A DNA stretch of 64,000 nt, from positions 186,001 to 250,000 of the forward strand of contig JAXGZG010000003.1 of the NCBI GenBank assembly GCA_040771825.1, in the 5' to 3' direction. The position numbers and the translations under genes are program-made. This document shows, piece by piece, positions 33,581 to 43,859 of this stretch. The notes under the pieces are model-generated. The model did no database searches and was not told the origin of the DNA. It saw only the letters and a list, made by a program, of their open reading frames with translations. Source of the DNA: JAXGZG01 sp040771825. Lineage in GTDB: Bacteria > Bacillota > Sulfobacillia > Fermentithermobacillales > Fermentithermobacillaceae. The first letter of the stretch is position 1; the number at the start of each line of letters is the position of its first letter.

Positions 33581-35044
33581 ATGGCCATGAGCTCCCTCTT
33601 GTTCTTGGGCTTCTTGCTGGCGGCTGTGTGCGTGTACTACGCCGTACCCACACGGCGCCGATGGATGATACTGCTAGTGGCAAGCCTAGCCTTCTATGCC
33701 AGTTACGACCCAAGGATGTTGGCGATTGTGCTCATGGATGGGGTTCTGGCCTACGCTTTTGGGCTTCTCTTTGCCAGGATTACAGATGGACGCCTGCGCC
33801 GCGCCGCCTTGATCGTCTCTGTGGCCCTGATCTTCGCGCCTTTGGCGGCCTTCAAATACTGGAACTTGCCCTTCGGCTTTGTGCCCCTGGGAATCTCCTT
33901 TTACACAATGCAGGCGGCATCCTACATCATCGACGTCTACAACGACAAATACCCACCTGATCCTAACCTCGCGAGGTTTTTGCTATTCATCACTTTCTTC
34001 CCCCAGGTGGTTCAAGGACCCATTAACCGCTGGGATCATCTCGGCCCGCAACTTTTTAAAGGGCACAGGTTCGATGCGGAGAACATTCGGGCAGGCCTGC
34101 AGATTATGATCTGGGGGCTCTTGAAGAAAGTCCTCGTGGCAGATACGCTCCGGGCTTTTGTCGATAGGGTCTTTGCCGACTACGCGAGCCTTGGAGGCGC
34201 CGTAATATTCGTAGCGGTTGCCCTGTACTGCATCCAGCTCTACGCCGATTTCTCTGGCGGCATCGATGTGGCCGCAGGGGCAGCGGAGTTGTTCGGAATC
34301 ACCATGGCCCCCAATTTCCGTCAACCCTACCTGGCCACCTCCATAGATGACTTCTGGCGGAGATGGCACATGTCCCTCGGCAGCTGGATGAAAGATTACG
34401 TCTTCTACCCGCTGGCGCTGTGGAGACCCTTTGGGAGGCTGGGGAGGTGGTCTCGTAGGGTGTTGGGACGCGAGATGGGTAAGGCGGTGCCCATTGCCGC
34501 CGCAACCATTGTGACCTTTCTTGCCGTGGGGGTGTGGCAAGGCCCGGGCTGGAGCAATGTGGCCTATGGCCTGTGGAACGGCGGGCTTATGGCATTGTCG
34601 TTGCTGGCAAGGCCGCTTACAAAAAGGCTCGATGATTTGGTGGGTAAAGACAGCGCCCCTGTGCGCGCCTTTGGAGTTGTCCGTACGCTTTTTCTGGTAT
34701 GCGTCGGACGCTACTTTTCCCGAGCCGAGACACTGGGGAAGGCCCTGGACATGCTGCATAGGACCGTTGCGTCTAGGGGGGCAAACCAACTGCGGGACGG
34801 CACCTTGACCAACCTGGGACTCACCCTTCCGGTGCTGGCTGGAGTAATTCCTGTGTGCGTCATGTGGCTTGGGGTGAGCCTCATGAAGGAAAAGGGCGCT
34901 TCGCCCAGGGCTTACCTGGCAGAAAGCCCGGCTTTGCTTCAGTTTGCCCTACTCTTTGCGGGACTGTCCGCCCTAATCGTCATTGCTTATGTCGATCCAA
35001 CCTACGTGGCAGCCGACTTCATCTACGAGGGGTTAAACCGATGA
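33581..35044 (+). CDS. MBOAT acyltransferase (DltB/AlgI-like)
   Basis: 487 aa, polytopic. Conserved MBOAT block with the catalytic histidine H263 in DDFWRRWHMSLGSWMKDYVF, preceded by QLYADFSGGIDVAAGAAELF and FLLFITFFPQVVQGPINRWD. About eleven hydrophobic segments, starting SLLFLGFLLAAVCVYYAVP. Transfers the carrier-bound acyl or aminoacyl group across the membrane toward a surface polymer. It starts 5 bp after the carrier gene and its stop overlaps the next gene by 4 bp (ATGA). Confidence 0.93.
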   Translation: MAMSSLLFLGFLLAAVCVYYAVPTRRRWMILLVASLAFYASYDPRMLAIVLMDGVLAYAFGLLFARITDGRLRRAALIVSVALIFAPLAAFKYWNLPFGFVPLGISFYTMQAASYIIDVYNDKYPPDPNLARFLLFITFFPQVVQGPINRWDHLGPQLFKGHRFDAENIRAGLQIMIWGLLKKVLVADTLRAFVDRVFADYASLGGAVIFVAVALYCIQLYADFSGGIDVAAGAAELFGITMAPNFRQPYLATSIDDFWRRWHMSLGSWMKDYVFYPLALWRPFGRLGRWSRRVLGREMGKAVPIAAATIVTFLAVGVWQGPGWSNVAYGLWNGGLMALSLLARPLTKRLDDLVGKDSAPVRAFGVVRTLFLVCVGRYFSRAETLGKALDMLHRTVASRGANQLRDGTLTNLGLTLPVLAGVIPVCVMWLGVSLMKEKGASPRAYLAESPALLQFALLFAGLSALIVIAYVDPTYVAADFIYEGLNR

Positions 35045-36863
35045 GCGCCAGAAGATGGCTTACTATGTTCGGCTGCACCGTTGTGCTCATTGTCGGGCTG
35101 TACGCTCTGGCAAACATCCTGGTAGACCCATTCGGTGTGTTTGGAGATCCGCTCCTGGACTGGTATTCCTTTAACATGACCAACAATCCGCGAGTTGCCA
35201 AGATTGCCTATCTAGAAAAGCACAACGACCAATACGACTCGTATATAGTTGGATGCTCGTCTGCAAACGGTTACTCAACCGAGCTTCTTAACAAGTATCT
35301 GGGCGCCCGCTTCTTCAACGCTTTCGCCTACGGCTGCGACATGTACGACATTGGCCAAACCGCCCGCTACATCATCCAGGAGTACCATCCAAAGAATTTG
35401 GTGGTCAATCTGGGGCTGACAGAAACCGCGGGATATAGCGCCAGAAGCGACGACTGTATGAACGACCTCCACTACAAGGTGGATGGCTCGAACCCATTTG
35501 CCTTCTACAAGGGATTCCTCCTGAGAAACTACAGATACCTGGCGGCAAAACCGGGATCGGCGCGCCGACGTGGCTTCCTCAGATATTCGACGTATTCTTG
35601 CCGTCTTCTGGGGAGTACGACAAGCGCGCTCGGGATGTGGAGCCCATTGGGACGTTGCCCGAATACCTGGAGAAGAATCCTGGCTTTGGCAGACACCAGA
35701 TCGCGCCTCCCGATACGGCATTTCAATATATCCGAGAATGTGTCGATACGCTTCGCGCTATCAAAGACCTCTGTGATGACAAGGGCATAAACTGTATCTT
35801 TATCTTCCCCCCTATCTTCCGGTCGCAGCTCAGAGGGTACTCCCCAGACTGGCTGGCCGACTACATGAGGTCTTTGGCAGACGCAGTTGACTTCTGGGAC
35901 TTTAGCGACACAAGTATCTCAGACGATCCCAGGTACTTCTACGATGTCACCCATTTTCGAAACGCTGTGGGAGCCATGATGCTAGCGCGCATCTTCGATG
36001 ACCATGAGGTGTACCGTCCGGAAGGATTCGGCCGCTTTGTCACTAAGTATAATGTTGAAGAGCATGTTGGTCGTTTCTACGCATCCCGCGACCAAGCCCC
36101 ACATACCGCTAATCTGCCGGTACTGCTCTACCACGAAGCTTTAGGTTATGATGACGATCCTTTGATCTCCCCGAACCGGTTCGAGTCCCACATCAAAGCC
36201 CTGCGCGACTCAGGATACACGCCCGTGGGCTTTCGAGACATCATTGACTACGTCTATGGCGGTACGCCGTTACCTGAAAAACCGGTGTGCATCACGTTCG
36301 ATGACGGGTATTTGAGCAACTATACCCAAGCGTACCCGATTCTTGTGCAATACAACGTCAAGGCCACAATGTCAGTGATCGGGGCGACGGTAGGCCAGAC
36401 TGAACGCTACAAAAATACTGAGTTTCCCATAACCCCTCATTTTAGCTGGGAGCAGGCCAGAGATATGACGGGTTCAGGTCTCGTAGACGTTGAAAGCCAC
36501 ACTTTCGATATGCACCAACATCCAGACTACGATGCTCCCAATCCGAGAAAGTCTGTGTTGGCCTTCCCAAACGAGAGCGAGAAAGAGTACCTGGCGGTGT
36601 TGGCCGCCGACCACGAACTTATGAACAACGCCCTTCTCCGTGAGTTGGGGCATTCTTCAGAAGTCGTGGCCTATCCCAGAGGCGCCTTTGATACCCGCAG
36701 CGAGGCCCTTCTGCGTTCTCTGGGCGTAAAGGTGACGCTTGGAGCCAAACCGGGCACAAACGAGCTTATAATGGGCTTGCCCCAGTGTCTGTACGGAATG
36801 CATCGTTTTGACGCAAGCGGCGTTTCAGCAGAGGAAGTCTTGGAATATTGCATGGCTAGATGA
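35041..36863 (+). CDS. SGNH (DltD-like) protein fused to a polysaccharide deacetylase; one frameshift
   Basis: About 607 codons. N-terminal anchor (TMFGCTVVLIVGLYALANIL), then a DltD-like SGNH domain: nucleophile region YIVGCSSANGYS and, near residue 300, the Asp-His pair in YFYDVTHFRNAVGAMM. From about residue 355 a CE4 (NodB) domain follows: PVLLYHEALGYDDD, VCITFDDGYLSNY with the metal aspartate, and the metal histidines in VESHTFDMHQHP. The frame breaks once near 35541-35551 (GGCGGCAAAACC): the first frame carries NYRYLAA and the second resumes GIGAPTWLPQIFDVF. Both halves are well conserved, so a one-base consensus error is likely. No stop separates the SGNH and CE4 parts, so they form one protein. 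It would act outside the membrane on the polymer modified by the MBOAT. Confidence 0.8.
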
Positions 36864-36896
36864 CGCCCCCGGTAAGTTTTCGTGAATGGCCCTCCC

Positions 36897-39800
36897 TCAC
36901 CCCACCTTCGACACGACCTTGCTGCCCGCGCCTTCTTCCGGCGCAGCGGTGACCTCCAAGTAGTAATGGAGCCGCTCCTTCAACTCCTTCACGTGGCTAA
37001 TCACGCCCACCATGCGGTCTTTATCGTGCAATCGCTCGAGGGCGCCTATTACGGAATCTAGCTTCTCATCGTCCAAGGTGCCGAACCCTTCGTCCAGGAC
37101 GAAAAACCCCAGAGGGTATTGCCCCCGCAGTTGCACCTTGGATGATAGGGCTAGGGCCAAGGCAAGGGACGTTAGGAAGGTTTCTCCTCCTGAAAGAGTC
37201 GCAACCGAGCGTCTCTCTCCCCCGTTGAAGTCGTCGCGGATGGCGAAGTCCGTCCCATCCACGATCTCCAAAGCGTAGCGCTGGCCAGTTAGACTCCCGA
37301 GACGCCCAGAGGCGTCTGCAGCCATGTCCCTAAGATGCTCCTCTGCCAGGAACTTCACAAACGCCTTGCCCCGGAGCATACTGGCAAGACGCGACGCCAC
37401 ATCTCTTTGCTTTTCGGCTTCCTGCCTATGGCGCTCCAGTTTGTCCCACCGGATCCGGCGAAGGCCGATATCGTCCAGCGCTTTCTGGGCGACGGCGGTC
37501 TCCTGGTTCAGAGTCTTGACCGCAGTCTCCAGTCTCTGGACCGTAGCCTCCAATTTGGCATGCTCTTGGGGCGAGAACTCTCTGCCGCCACTTTCTTCCT
37601 CCAACTGGCGGATCTGATCATAGACGCGATCGCTCTCCCGCTGATGCTCCTGGATGCGCAGTTCTAGCGACCTGAGGGCGGGATCTGGCAACATCGCTTG
37701 TTCGGCCAATTGCTGTGTCTCGAACCCCGCAGCAGTCAGTCCCTCGGCCAGCGCTTGGCCGTTTCTTTTCATTTGGGTCTCAATGCGCGCCGCAGTTGAC
37801 TGCAATCCGGCAGCCTCCCGGGTAAGCTTATCCACCTGGCTGCGCTGGGCCGTCTCAGTGGCCTGGGTCAACCTCACGCGGTCGCGAAGGTCTCGGATTG
37901 CGGCTCTAGCCACTGCAATTCCGCCTGAAGGGTCTTCCCCGTCCGTCATCCTATGGATTTTGTTTTTCCTGTCTTCAACCTGCTTCCGAAACATCGCTGC
38001 CTCAGTGGCCGCAGAATTCCTACGAGATTCAAGTTCCCCCAAGCTGTCGCGTACCCTGCCGAGTTCGCTCCGTACGGCAGCCTCCTCTAGGCGGGCATCG
38101 GCCAGGGCCTGGCTAACGGTTGCGTGCTGCCTATCGTGAACTGCCATTTCAAGGCTTCGGGAACGGATGTCTTCTTTAGCAGTCTCGCGGCGGAAACCCT
38201 CGCCGAGACCCTCTTTGGCCGATTGCAGGAAGATTTCGAGAATCTCGCTAACGCTCGATTCCTTGCCCACAACTCTGAGCAACGCTTCTTCTTGGTTGGA
38301 TCTGCAATTGTCCCACTGGAATGCGGCGCTTTGCAGGGTTTTGTACCACGTCTGCATCGTCCCTGCGCACTCCCGGATGACCTCTTGAGCCTCGGTAGCG
38401 CGCCTGTGGTACGAAGCGTCGCTTGCTGTCACATGAGGATGACTCAAGGATCCGCACACGGGACAAGGCTGTCCCTCACGCAGTTCGGATGCCAAAACAC
38501 ACGCCTGATCGCGTATTAGGGCGAGAGAGGCTCGCTGGCTGGCCTCACGCTCCAGTCTTTCGGCGTACTCGATTTCGTTCTCGGCAACGGCCAGCAGTTG
38601 GCTGCCTGATGAAGCATCCTGCATCGCGGGGATCTCCGCGGGTCGCTCCGCAAGGTTTCCTTGGCCATCGAAGTAGTACCTGGATGACGCGATGGCCGCC
38701 AGCCGTCTGTAGGCTGACATAGCCTTGGTGCGGGCTGCCTGCACCGCTTGGCTTTTCCTACCGGCATCGGACTGTGCATCCCCAAGATCCTTCTCTGCGT
38801 TCTCAAGATTGGTCAGCGCTTGGAGGGCCATCGTGATAAGGCCGCGGCGGACCGGGTCCACCGCCAGCATCTGTTGCCTTTCGGAGAGGGATTCCACCTC
38901 CCCGGCGATGCGCTCAGCCTCTCTTTGAAGCTTCGTCACCGCGGTGCGCTCTTTGGCGGCGGCATCAGTCAGTTGGCAGACGTTGCTGTCGGCCTTCTCT
39001 GCCTGAAGGGTCAAGCCATCCAATTCTGTTTTCACGGCCAGGGCCTCTTGTAATCGGATCACTTGGGCCGTTAGGGCCGGCTCCTGGCTTTCCTGCTGTT
39101 CCCGAGCGCACTGGGATTCCTCCTGAGCCACCTTCAGCAATGTCTGCGCCGTATTCAGCTCAGCGTCCACAGCGACCAACCTCGTTCGAATCTGCGACCC
39201 GTCAGAGACTAACCTCTTGGCCGTTTCGATTAGGCTCCTAAGAGGTGCCGCCCGCCTAGCCAAATCCAGCGAAGTGCGATCACGCTCTATATCTGCGGTG
39301 TTTGCATCCAAAGCCTTCTTGCGGTCCCGGGCGACGGTTAGCTTGTCATTGAGAGCCTTGAGTCCCGTGGCTTCGTCATAAGACACACGCGCTCGAACGT
39401 ACTCATCCTCGGCTTGTTTTAGTTCGGCTGCTTTCGCGGCAGCTTCGTCTCTTGCCTTTGAGATAGCGGCGTCGCTGCAATCTCCAAGGTCATTCCTGCG
39501 GGCGAGGTTGGTGTCTGCTTCTTGGCGCCAGCGGTCGGATCTTTGTTTCGCAGCCTGGTATAGGGGTTCCCCAAACCTGTCTAGCCTCAGAATGTGCCCG
39601 AGCATCTCGGCCCTCTCCGCTCCTTTCAGGTTCAGGAACTGGCTGAACTTGCCCTGAGGCAGGACCACAGCCCGGCTGAACTCGTCATAGGTCAACCCGA
39701 TGATCCTAGCAAGCCGTTCGTTGACAGTCCTTGGCTGGTCGGCAAGAACGGAGCCATCTCCGGTAGTGAGCCTCACACTGCCCGCCCTGGCTCCCTGCGG

Positions 39801-40097
39801 GTCTCCTTTTACTCTTTCGTAGCGGCGCTGCACTTGGTACCGAACGCCTCCGAGTTCAAAAGCGAATAACACCTCGGCGGTCTTTTCCCTCATATTGATG
39901 ATGCCTCTGGAGTTATGTTCAGCCCTGTCGACTTTTCCGTAGAGCGCAAGGGTGACCGCATCCAATACGGAGGACTTCCCGCTTCCGGTGGGCCCAAAGA
40001 TTCCGAACAGACCGCCTTTGCCCAGCTGTTCGAAATCTACCGTTTGGCGTTCACGGTAGCTGTTGAGTCCGCTGAACTCAAGCCTGAGGGGTTTCAT
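36897..40097 (-). CDS. sbcC: Exonuclease subunit SbcC
   Basis: About 1066 aa from the ATG at 40097 (MKPLRLEFSGLNSY), the family-like start, which lies inside the last 20 bp of sbcD. Walker A FGPTGSGKSSVLDAVTL, long coiled coils (about 190-900) with the zinc hook GQPCPVCGSLSHPH in the middle, ABC signature ATLSGGETFLTSLALALALS and Walker B FFVLDEGFGTLDDEKLD. Rad50-like ATPase that with SbcD nicks and degrades hairpins and blocked DNA ends. It ends 33 bp from the convergent Dlt-like operon. A fragment of a related gene lies at 25392-25781. Confidence 0.95.
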   Translation of the reverse strand: MKPLRLEFSGLNSYRERQTVDFEQLGKGGLFGIFGPTGSGKSSVLDAVTLALYGKVDRAEHNSRGIINMREKTAEVLFAFELGGVRYQVQRRYERVKGDPQGARAGSVRLTTGDGSVLADQPRTVNERLARIIGLTYDEFSRAVVLPQGKFSQFLNLKGAERAEMLGHILRLDRFGEPLYQAAKQRSDRWRQEADTNLARRNDLGDCSDAAISKARDEAAAKAAELKQAEDEYVRARVSYDEATGLKALNDKLTVARDRKKALDANTADIERDRTSLDLARRAAPLRSLIETAKRLVSDGSQIRTRLVAVDAELNTAQTLLKVAQEESQCAREQQESQEPALTAQVIRLQEALAVKTELDGLTLQAEKADSNVCQLTDAAAKERTAVTKLQREAERIAGEVESLSERQQMLAVDPVRRGLITMALQALTNLENAEKDLGDAQSDAGRKSQAVQAARTKAMSAYRRLAAIASSRYYFDGQGNLAERPAEIPAMQDASSGSQLLAVAENEIEYAERLEREASQRASLALIRDQACVLASELREGQPCPVCGSLSHPHVTASDASYHRRATEAQEVIRECAGTMQTWYKTLQSAAFQWDNCRSNQEEALLRVVGKESSVSEILEIFLQSAKEGLGEGFRRETAKEDIRSRSLEMAVHDRQHATVSQALADARLEEAAVRSELGRVRDSLGELESRRNSAATEAAMFRKQVEDRKNKIHRMTDGEDPSGGIAVARAAIRDLRDRVRLTQATETAQRSQVDKLTREAAGLQSTAARIETQMKRNGQALAEGLTAAGFETQQLAEQAMLPDPALRSLELRIQEHQRESDRVYDQIRQLEEESGGREFSPQEHAKLEATVQRLETAVKTLNQETAVAQKALDDIGLRRIRWDKLERHRQEAEKQRDVASRLASMLRGKAFVKFLAEEHLRDMAADASGRLGSLTGQRYALEIVDGTDFAIRDDFNGGERRSVATLSGGETFLTSLALALALSSKVQLRGQYPLGFFVLDEGFGTLDDEKLDSVIGALERLHDKDRMVGVISHVKELKERLHYYLEVTAAPEEGAGSKVVSKVG

Positions 40098-41328
40098 CTG
40101 GGAATTCCTCCTTCCCATCCTCGTTGACCAACTCCAGGAAAAGATCCATGAGTTCCTGAGACCCATCACCGCCCTGGCGCTGGCAGAAAAGTTTGAAGCG
40201 GTCCAAAAGGGGCAGCTCGGAAACCCGACGTTCGTGGGCGACCTGCGCCTGGCCGGTATTTAGCCAGCGGATGTTGATGAGTCCAGAGTGGGCCTCCTTA
40301 AGAACCGAGCGTTCGCTGTCGGTCAGTGGCTGGTCTCGAGCGATCTCCAGGTCAACCCAAAAATCCTTGTTCCGAGAGTCGCTGCACCACTGCAGGGCCT
40401 CCTCATAATTCTGGGGTGTCCATCGTTTGAGGGCCTTGCCGCAAGTGAGTTTGATGGGCTTGACGGTGACGGGCCGCCCTGGGGCACGGTCCCCTCCAAC
40501 TTCAATCAAAACCACTTCCTTTTGTTGATCGGCTTCTGAGAAGCTGTAGGACAAAGGCGAGCCAGAATACCTGCAAGGGGCTCCCGAAGTTGCCACCCCT
40601 TGCGGCCTGTGCAGGTGGCCAAGGGCTATGTAATCGGCGCCGTTGGCGAACGCCCAAGGGGCCACGCCAAGTGCGCCACCCAGTTGGATCTGGCGTTCTG
40701 ACTCGGATTCCCAGCCTCCGTTGGTGAAAAGGTGGCCGGCAACCAAGCGGACTTTCGCATCACCTGCCAACGCCAGTCCGTTGCACACAAGCCTTGCGAC
40801 GCGGTCTGAGTAAGCCACTTGCTGCTTCTTTTCTTCCAGCGATTCGATGAGCACTTCGTTGAGCCGCGCCTCGGATGGGTAGGCGAGAGTGACAATGAAA
40901 GCAGATTCGCTCCAGGATGGAGAAGCGATTTCGAACCATCCAGGGCCGGTACGTATCCTTCTGGCACCGCTGTGGGGTCCTCCAGATCCCAGGTCGTCAC
41001 CGGGACTGCCTACCAGTGATATGCCGTGCCTGACTGCCAGCGGATTGGCGGCTCGGATGCGATCCGGACTGTCGTGGTTGCCGGCGATGACGACCACTGC
41101 ACGCTCGCCCCCTCTTGACAGGCGTTCCAGCGCGTCGAAGTACAGCTCCTCCGCCCTGGCAGGCGGATTGGAAGTGTCGAAAACATCGCCTGCCACAAGG
41201 ACTAAATGGACACCCTCAGCCGCAACAATGTCACACAGCTGATCTATGAACTGAGCCTGTTCTGTAAGGCGATCGCGGCCTTCCAGGGTTCGCCCCAAGT
41301 GCCAGTCGGAAGTATGTAGGATTCTCAT
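40078..41328 (-). CDS. sbcD: Exonuclease subunit SbcD
   Basis: 416 aa. Mre11-type metallophosphoesterase with all metal motifs: HTSDWHLGRT, LVLVAGDVFDTSNPP, VVIAGNHDSPDR, LVAGHLFTNG and IALGHLHRPQG. Forms the nuclease with SbcC. A C-terminal part beyond residue 330 (LEIARDQPLTDSERSVLKEA) is the capping/SbcC-binding region. It overlaps sbcC by 20 bp, so they are one operon. Confidence 0.95.
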   Translation of the reverse strand: MRILHTSDWHLGRTLEGRDRLTEQAQFIDQLCDIVAAEGVHLVLVAGDVFDTSNPPARAEELYFDALERLSRGGERAVVVIAGNHDSPDRIRAANPLAVRHGISLVGSPGDDLGSGGPHSGARRIRTGPGWFEIASPSWSESAFIVTLAYPSEARLNEVLIESLEEKKQQVAYSDRVARLVCNGLALAGDAKVRLVAGHLFTNGGWESESERQIQLGGALGVAPWAFANGADYIALGHLHRPQGVATSGAPCRYSGSPLSYSFSEADQQKEVVLIEVGGDRAPGRPVTVKPIKLTCGKALKRWTPQNYEEALQWCSDSRNKDFWVDLEIARDQPLTDSERSVLKEAHSGLINIRWLNTGQAQVAHERRVSELPLLDRFKLFCQRQGGDGSQELMDLFLELVNEDGKEEFPDETPQA

Positions 41329-41637
41329 GGTCTACCCTCTTTCTGCGGTAGGCGTTTGATGGCTAGGTTCAGGTAGGATTGTCTGAGACTATGGTAGCAT
41401 GTCCACCCCGTCAGAGAGTGTCGGGGTGGTCCAAACTTGCCCCGTTTTCCTTTCATTGGTACCCTCAAGGAGAAACAAGTGACCCTCTGTCTCGGTGCGT
41501 CTCGGACTCCATAGGACATCTAGCCTTAGGTAGGTGCCACATGGATAGCCCTGGCGCTCGCCGCGCGAAGTCGTGGTCCCAGCAATGGGGAATGACTGAA
41601 AGCAGAGAAACGTACGATCATGTTCACGGAGGGGATA
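41329..41637. other. Divergent gap between sbcD and the cupin gene, with a strong hairpin
   Basis: The perfect 8-bp inverted repeat CCACCCCG/CGGGGTGG (41403-41410 and 41422-41429, 11-nt loop) is the only structure I see. It is not followed by a T-run in either direction. The gap should hold the promoters of both flanking genes, but I found no confident boxes. Confidence 0.4.
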
Positions 41638-41955
41638 ATGGTGGTAGAGCAAGTATTCAGGTTGGCCCAGGGCGATGAAAAGGTTGTAGAGAGAGTCGTC
41701 TTCGATGAGAACGTTCATTACCTTCACATGGTATTCAACAAAGATGAAGGGCTTCCCGAGCATTTCTCCAATTCCAACGTCTACATGACTGTCGTGAGAG
41801 GCAGGCTTTCTATTGGCTTGGATGAGCAAGCCGTCCACGAATACGAAGCCGGCACTTTGTTGAAAATTCCGTTTCGGACCAAGATGAATGTGAAGAATCT
41901 GCACTCGGAAACGCTGGAACTAATCGTGGTAAAGGCTCCCGCTCCCAAGAGTTAG
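41638..41955 (+). CDS. Small cupin-domain protein
   Basis: 105 aa from the ATG at 41638, chosen for GGAGGGG four bases upstream. A single cupin barrel: VHYLHMVFNKDEGLPEHFSN (metal-site region with E and H), VYMTVVRGRLSIGLDEQ and the second motif AGTLLKIPFRTKMNVKNLHS. One of the usual second-motif histidines is absent, so metal binding is uncertain. Such small cupins are often sugar or metabolite sensors or isomerases. No functional partner is adjacent. Confidence 0.75.
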   Translation: MVVEQVFRLAQGDEKVVERVVFDENVHYLHMVFNKDEGLPEHFSNSNVYMTVVRGRLSIGLDEQAVHEYEAGTLLKIPFRTKMNVKNLHSETLELIVVKAPAPKS

Positions 41956-42001
41956 TGCCCTTCCCCTGCTTCGGTCGTGCCCATACTTCAGTTTTCGGAA
42001 A

Positions 42002-42036
42002 AGCCGGGGGACCGGACTCTACACCGCCCCCCCGGC
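42002..42036. terminator. Hairpin terminator between convergent genes
   Basis: AGCCGGGGG (42002-42010) pairs with CCCCCCGGCT (42027-42036), a GC-rich stem with a loop of about 16 nt. On the minus strand it is followed by TTTT. Placed between the cupin stop (plus) and the lipoprotein stop (minus), so it could serve both. Confidence 0.5.
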
Positions 42037-42119
42037 TAACTACTGAACAGCCGAGCCATATTCATGGGCAAATGCCAATGCGTCGTTTTCGCGGCACCAG
42101 GCCATGGGCATCTGTTCCC

Positions 42120-43796
42120 CTATTCCTGCACCATGTCATCTAGCATGCTATAGACGTACACGACGCTCTTACCAGTCTGATAGCTGTGGGCAGCCGTGAT
42201 GAGGATTCTATCGCTGTAGCCCAGAATACTCACTCCGTCCTCAGTTTCCTCTCCTAGCGCAACAACATCGGACGGGCCCACGAGACGAATCCGGCTCTGG
42301 CCGCCTTGGCTGACAATTCCCACGACGCTGTCTAGAAAATACGGCTGCAGACGAGCTGTCTCCCACCAGCCATCTAGCACCCTGGCCCAAGATCCATCGG
42401 TGCTTACACGCCATATGGAAGCGCTCTCGGCTCCGACGATGTTCAACAGCGCACCTTCACCGTCCGGCAGAGATGAAACGGGATAGATATAGCTTATATG
42501 CTCGCCGATCTCCTCTTGGACGGCCAACAGATCCGCGCAATTGACCGGTTCGCTGTCAGAGCCCACGTCACCGATCCATGCCCCAGTGTAGTCCATCGAC
42601 TGGACTTCTCCCCATTTTCCTAGGGTGACCGGGCCGGATACGAAGACCATGTGTTCCGAATCGGCTAGCCAGGCATACTGAAAAAGGAACTGGGCAGTCT
42701 TTGGTTCCTGGCTTTGGCCCTGCTCCCCATCTTGCCGGTCTGCGTCGAGGTTGATGATCTTGACCACGTTGCCCTGGACATCCACCACCGTAATCGCCTC
42801 AGCTGCCGGCAATGGGCCATCTTCGGCCGGGAGCAACGTATACAGCTGCAGCCCCTGCCCCGATGCATCGGGCAGCAAGCCGGCTGTGTACGCCATGATG
42901 TACTTGCCGTCCGGCGACCAAACCGGGTAGAAGCTGAAGGTGTCGCCTGCGGGCAGGAGCGGCCTCTCGGTGCCCGTGGCTAGATCCATGATGAAAATGC
43001 CGCGCCTGTCATCCTCGTTGAGACTGTAGACCGCGTAGTCTCCTTTAGGTGATAGGGCGAAGTAGAAAAGCGGACCGTAATTGGGGAAGTCTTCACGGAT
43101 GAGCCGCTTGGTGCCGGACTGGATATCCACTGCCCAGATCTTCTCTGAAACCCGAAAGATCAACTCACCGGCCTCGGTCAGAACCGATTCGTTGACGATT
43201 TCCCCGGGTTCGGGCGCCTCCGTAAAGCAGACCAGCGAGGACGTCTTGGCGGCCAAGTCGCCTACCATCACGGCGGTTCCCCGCTCACCGTGGTGCTCGC
43301 CTCCATTCTGCCAACCGTGGACTATGAAAACGCACTTCTCATCCCATAGCCATCCAACGGGGATCCACTGGACGAGGTTGTGTTTAGTCCAGGTAGTGTC
43401 TATCGAGTAGAAGTCGATCGGATCCCCTAAGCCTTGTCCTGAGCCTCCATCTTCTTCTAGTAGGGGAATCGCGGACAAGGTCTCTGCAGACTCGCCCAAG
43501 ACGGCAACTAATAGATGCTTTCCATCGGGGGAAATGCACTGATTCTTGTCGGCAGTGATCCATTGACCGCTAAACTCAGCTCTTGTCAATTCTACAGGAT
43601 TCACCACGGTCACGATCTTTGGTTCCCCAGGCGGCGTTGGATTTACTGAACACCCAACAAGGAGGATTGCCGCGAGTACGAGGCAGGCCGCGCGAACTGC
43701 GATTCTTGCAGGATAGCAGCTATTTACGTTAACCTTGGCGTCTGAACGGCGCATATCAGCAAACCACCTTTCGCTGATCTTGACGAACGCCGCCAT
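42120..43796 (-). CDS. Secreted lipoprotein with TolB-like beta-propeller repeats
   Basis: 558 aa. Lipoprotein signal: hydrophobic AACLVLAAILLVGC with lipobox LVGC near residue 48. An alternative start 14 codons in (43754) gives a more typical signal length. The mature part has PD40/TolB-like repeats: ISPDGKHLLVAV, LSPKGDYAVYSL, WSPDGKYIMAY and DSEHMVFVSG, so probably a six-bladed propeller of unknown ligand. A Gln/Asp-rich linker (DADRQDGEQGQSQEP) interrupts it. No enzyme motif seen. It stands alone, convergent to the cupin gene. Confidence 0.75.
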   Translation of the reverse strand: MAAFVKISERWFADMRRSDAKVNVNSCYPARIAVRAACLVLAAILLVGCSVNPTPPGEPKIVTVVNPVELTRAEFSGQWITADKNQCISPDGKHLLVAVLGESAETLSAIPLLEEDGGSGQGLGDPIDFYSIDTTWTKHNLVQWIPVGWLWDEKCVFIVHGWQNGGEHHGERGTAVMVGDLAAKTSSLVCFTEAPEPGEIVNESVLTEAGELIFRVSEKIWAVDIQSGTKRLIREDFPNYGPLFYFALSPKGDYAVYSLNEDDRRGIFIMDLATGTERPLLPAGDTFSFYPVWSPDGKYIMAYTAGLLPDASGQGLQLYTLLPAEDGPLPAAEAITVVDVQGNVVKIINLDADRQDGEQGQSQEPKTAQFLFQYAWLADSEHMVFVSGPVTLGKWGEVQSMDYTGAWIGDVGSDSEPVNCADLLAVQEEIGEHISYIYPVSSLPDGEGALLNIVGAESASIWRVSTDGSWARVLDGWWETARLQPYFLDSVVGIVSQGGQSRIRLVGPSDVVALGEETEDGVSILGYSDRILITAAHSYQTGKSVVYVYSMLDDMVQE

Positions 43797-43859
43797 CAGA
43801 CAGTTCCCCCAATATCCAGGTCGGAAGCAGGCGTGCCGCGGCCTTCGATGACCCGTGCC

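Noticed and set aside
33983..34789. Minus-strand open frame of 268 codons inside the MBOAT gene
   Set aside because: Low-complexity His/Pro-rich translation, antisense to a well-conserved MBOAT coding frame.
41389..41904. Minus-strand open frame of 171 codons across the cupin gene
   Set aside because: No family features and no ribosome site; it is antisense to a clear cupin protein.
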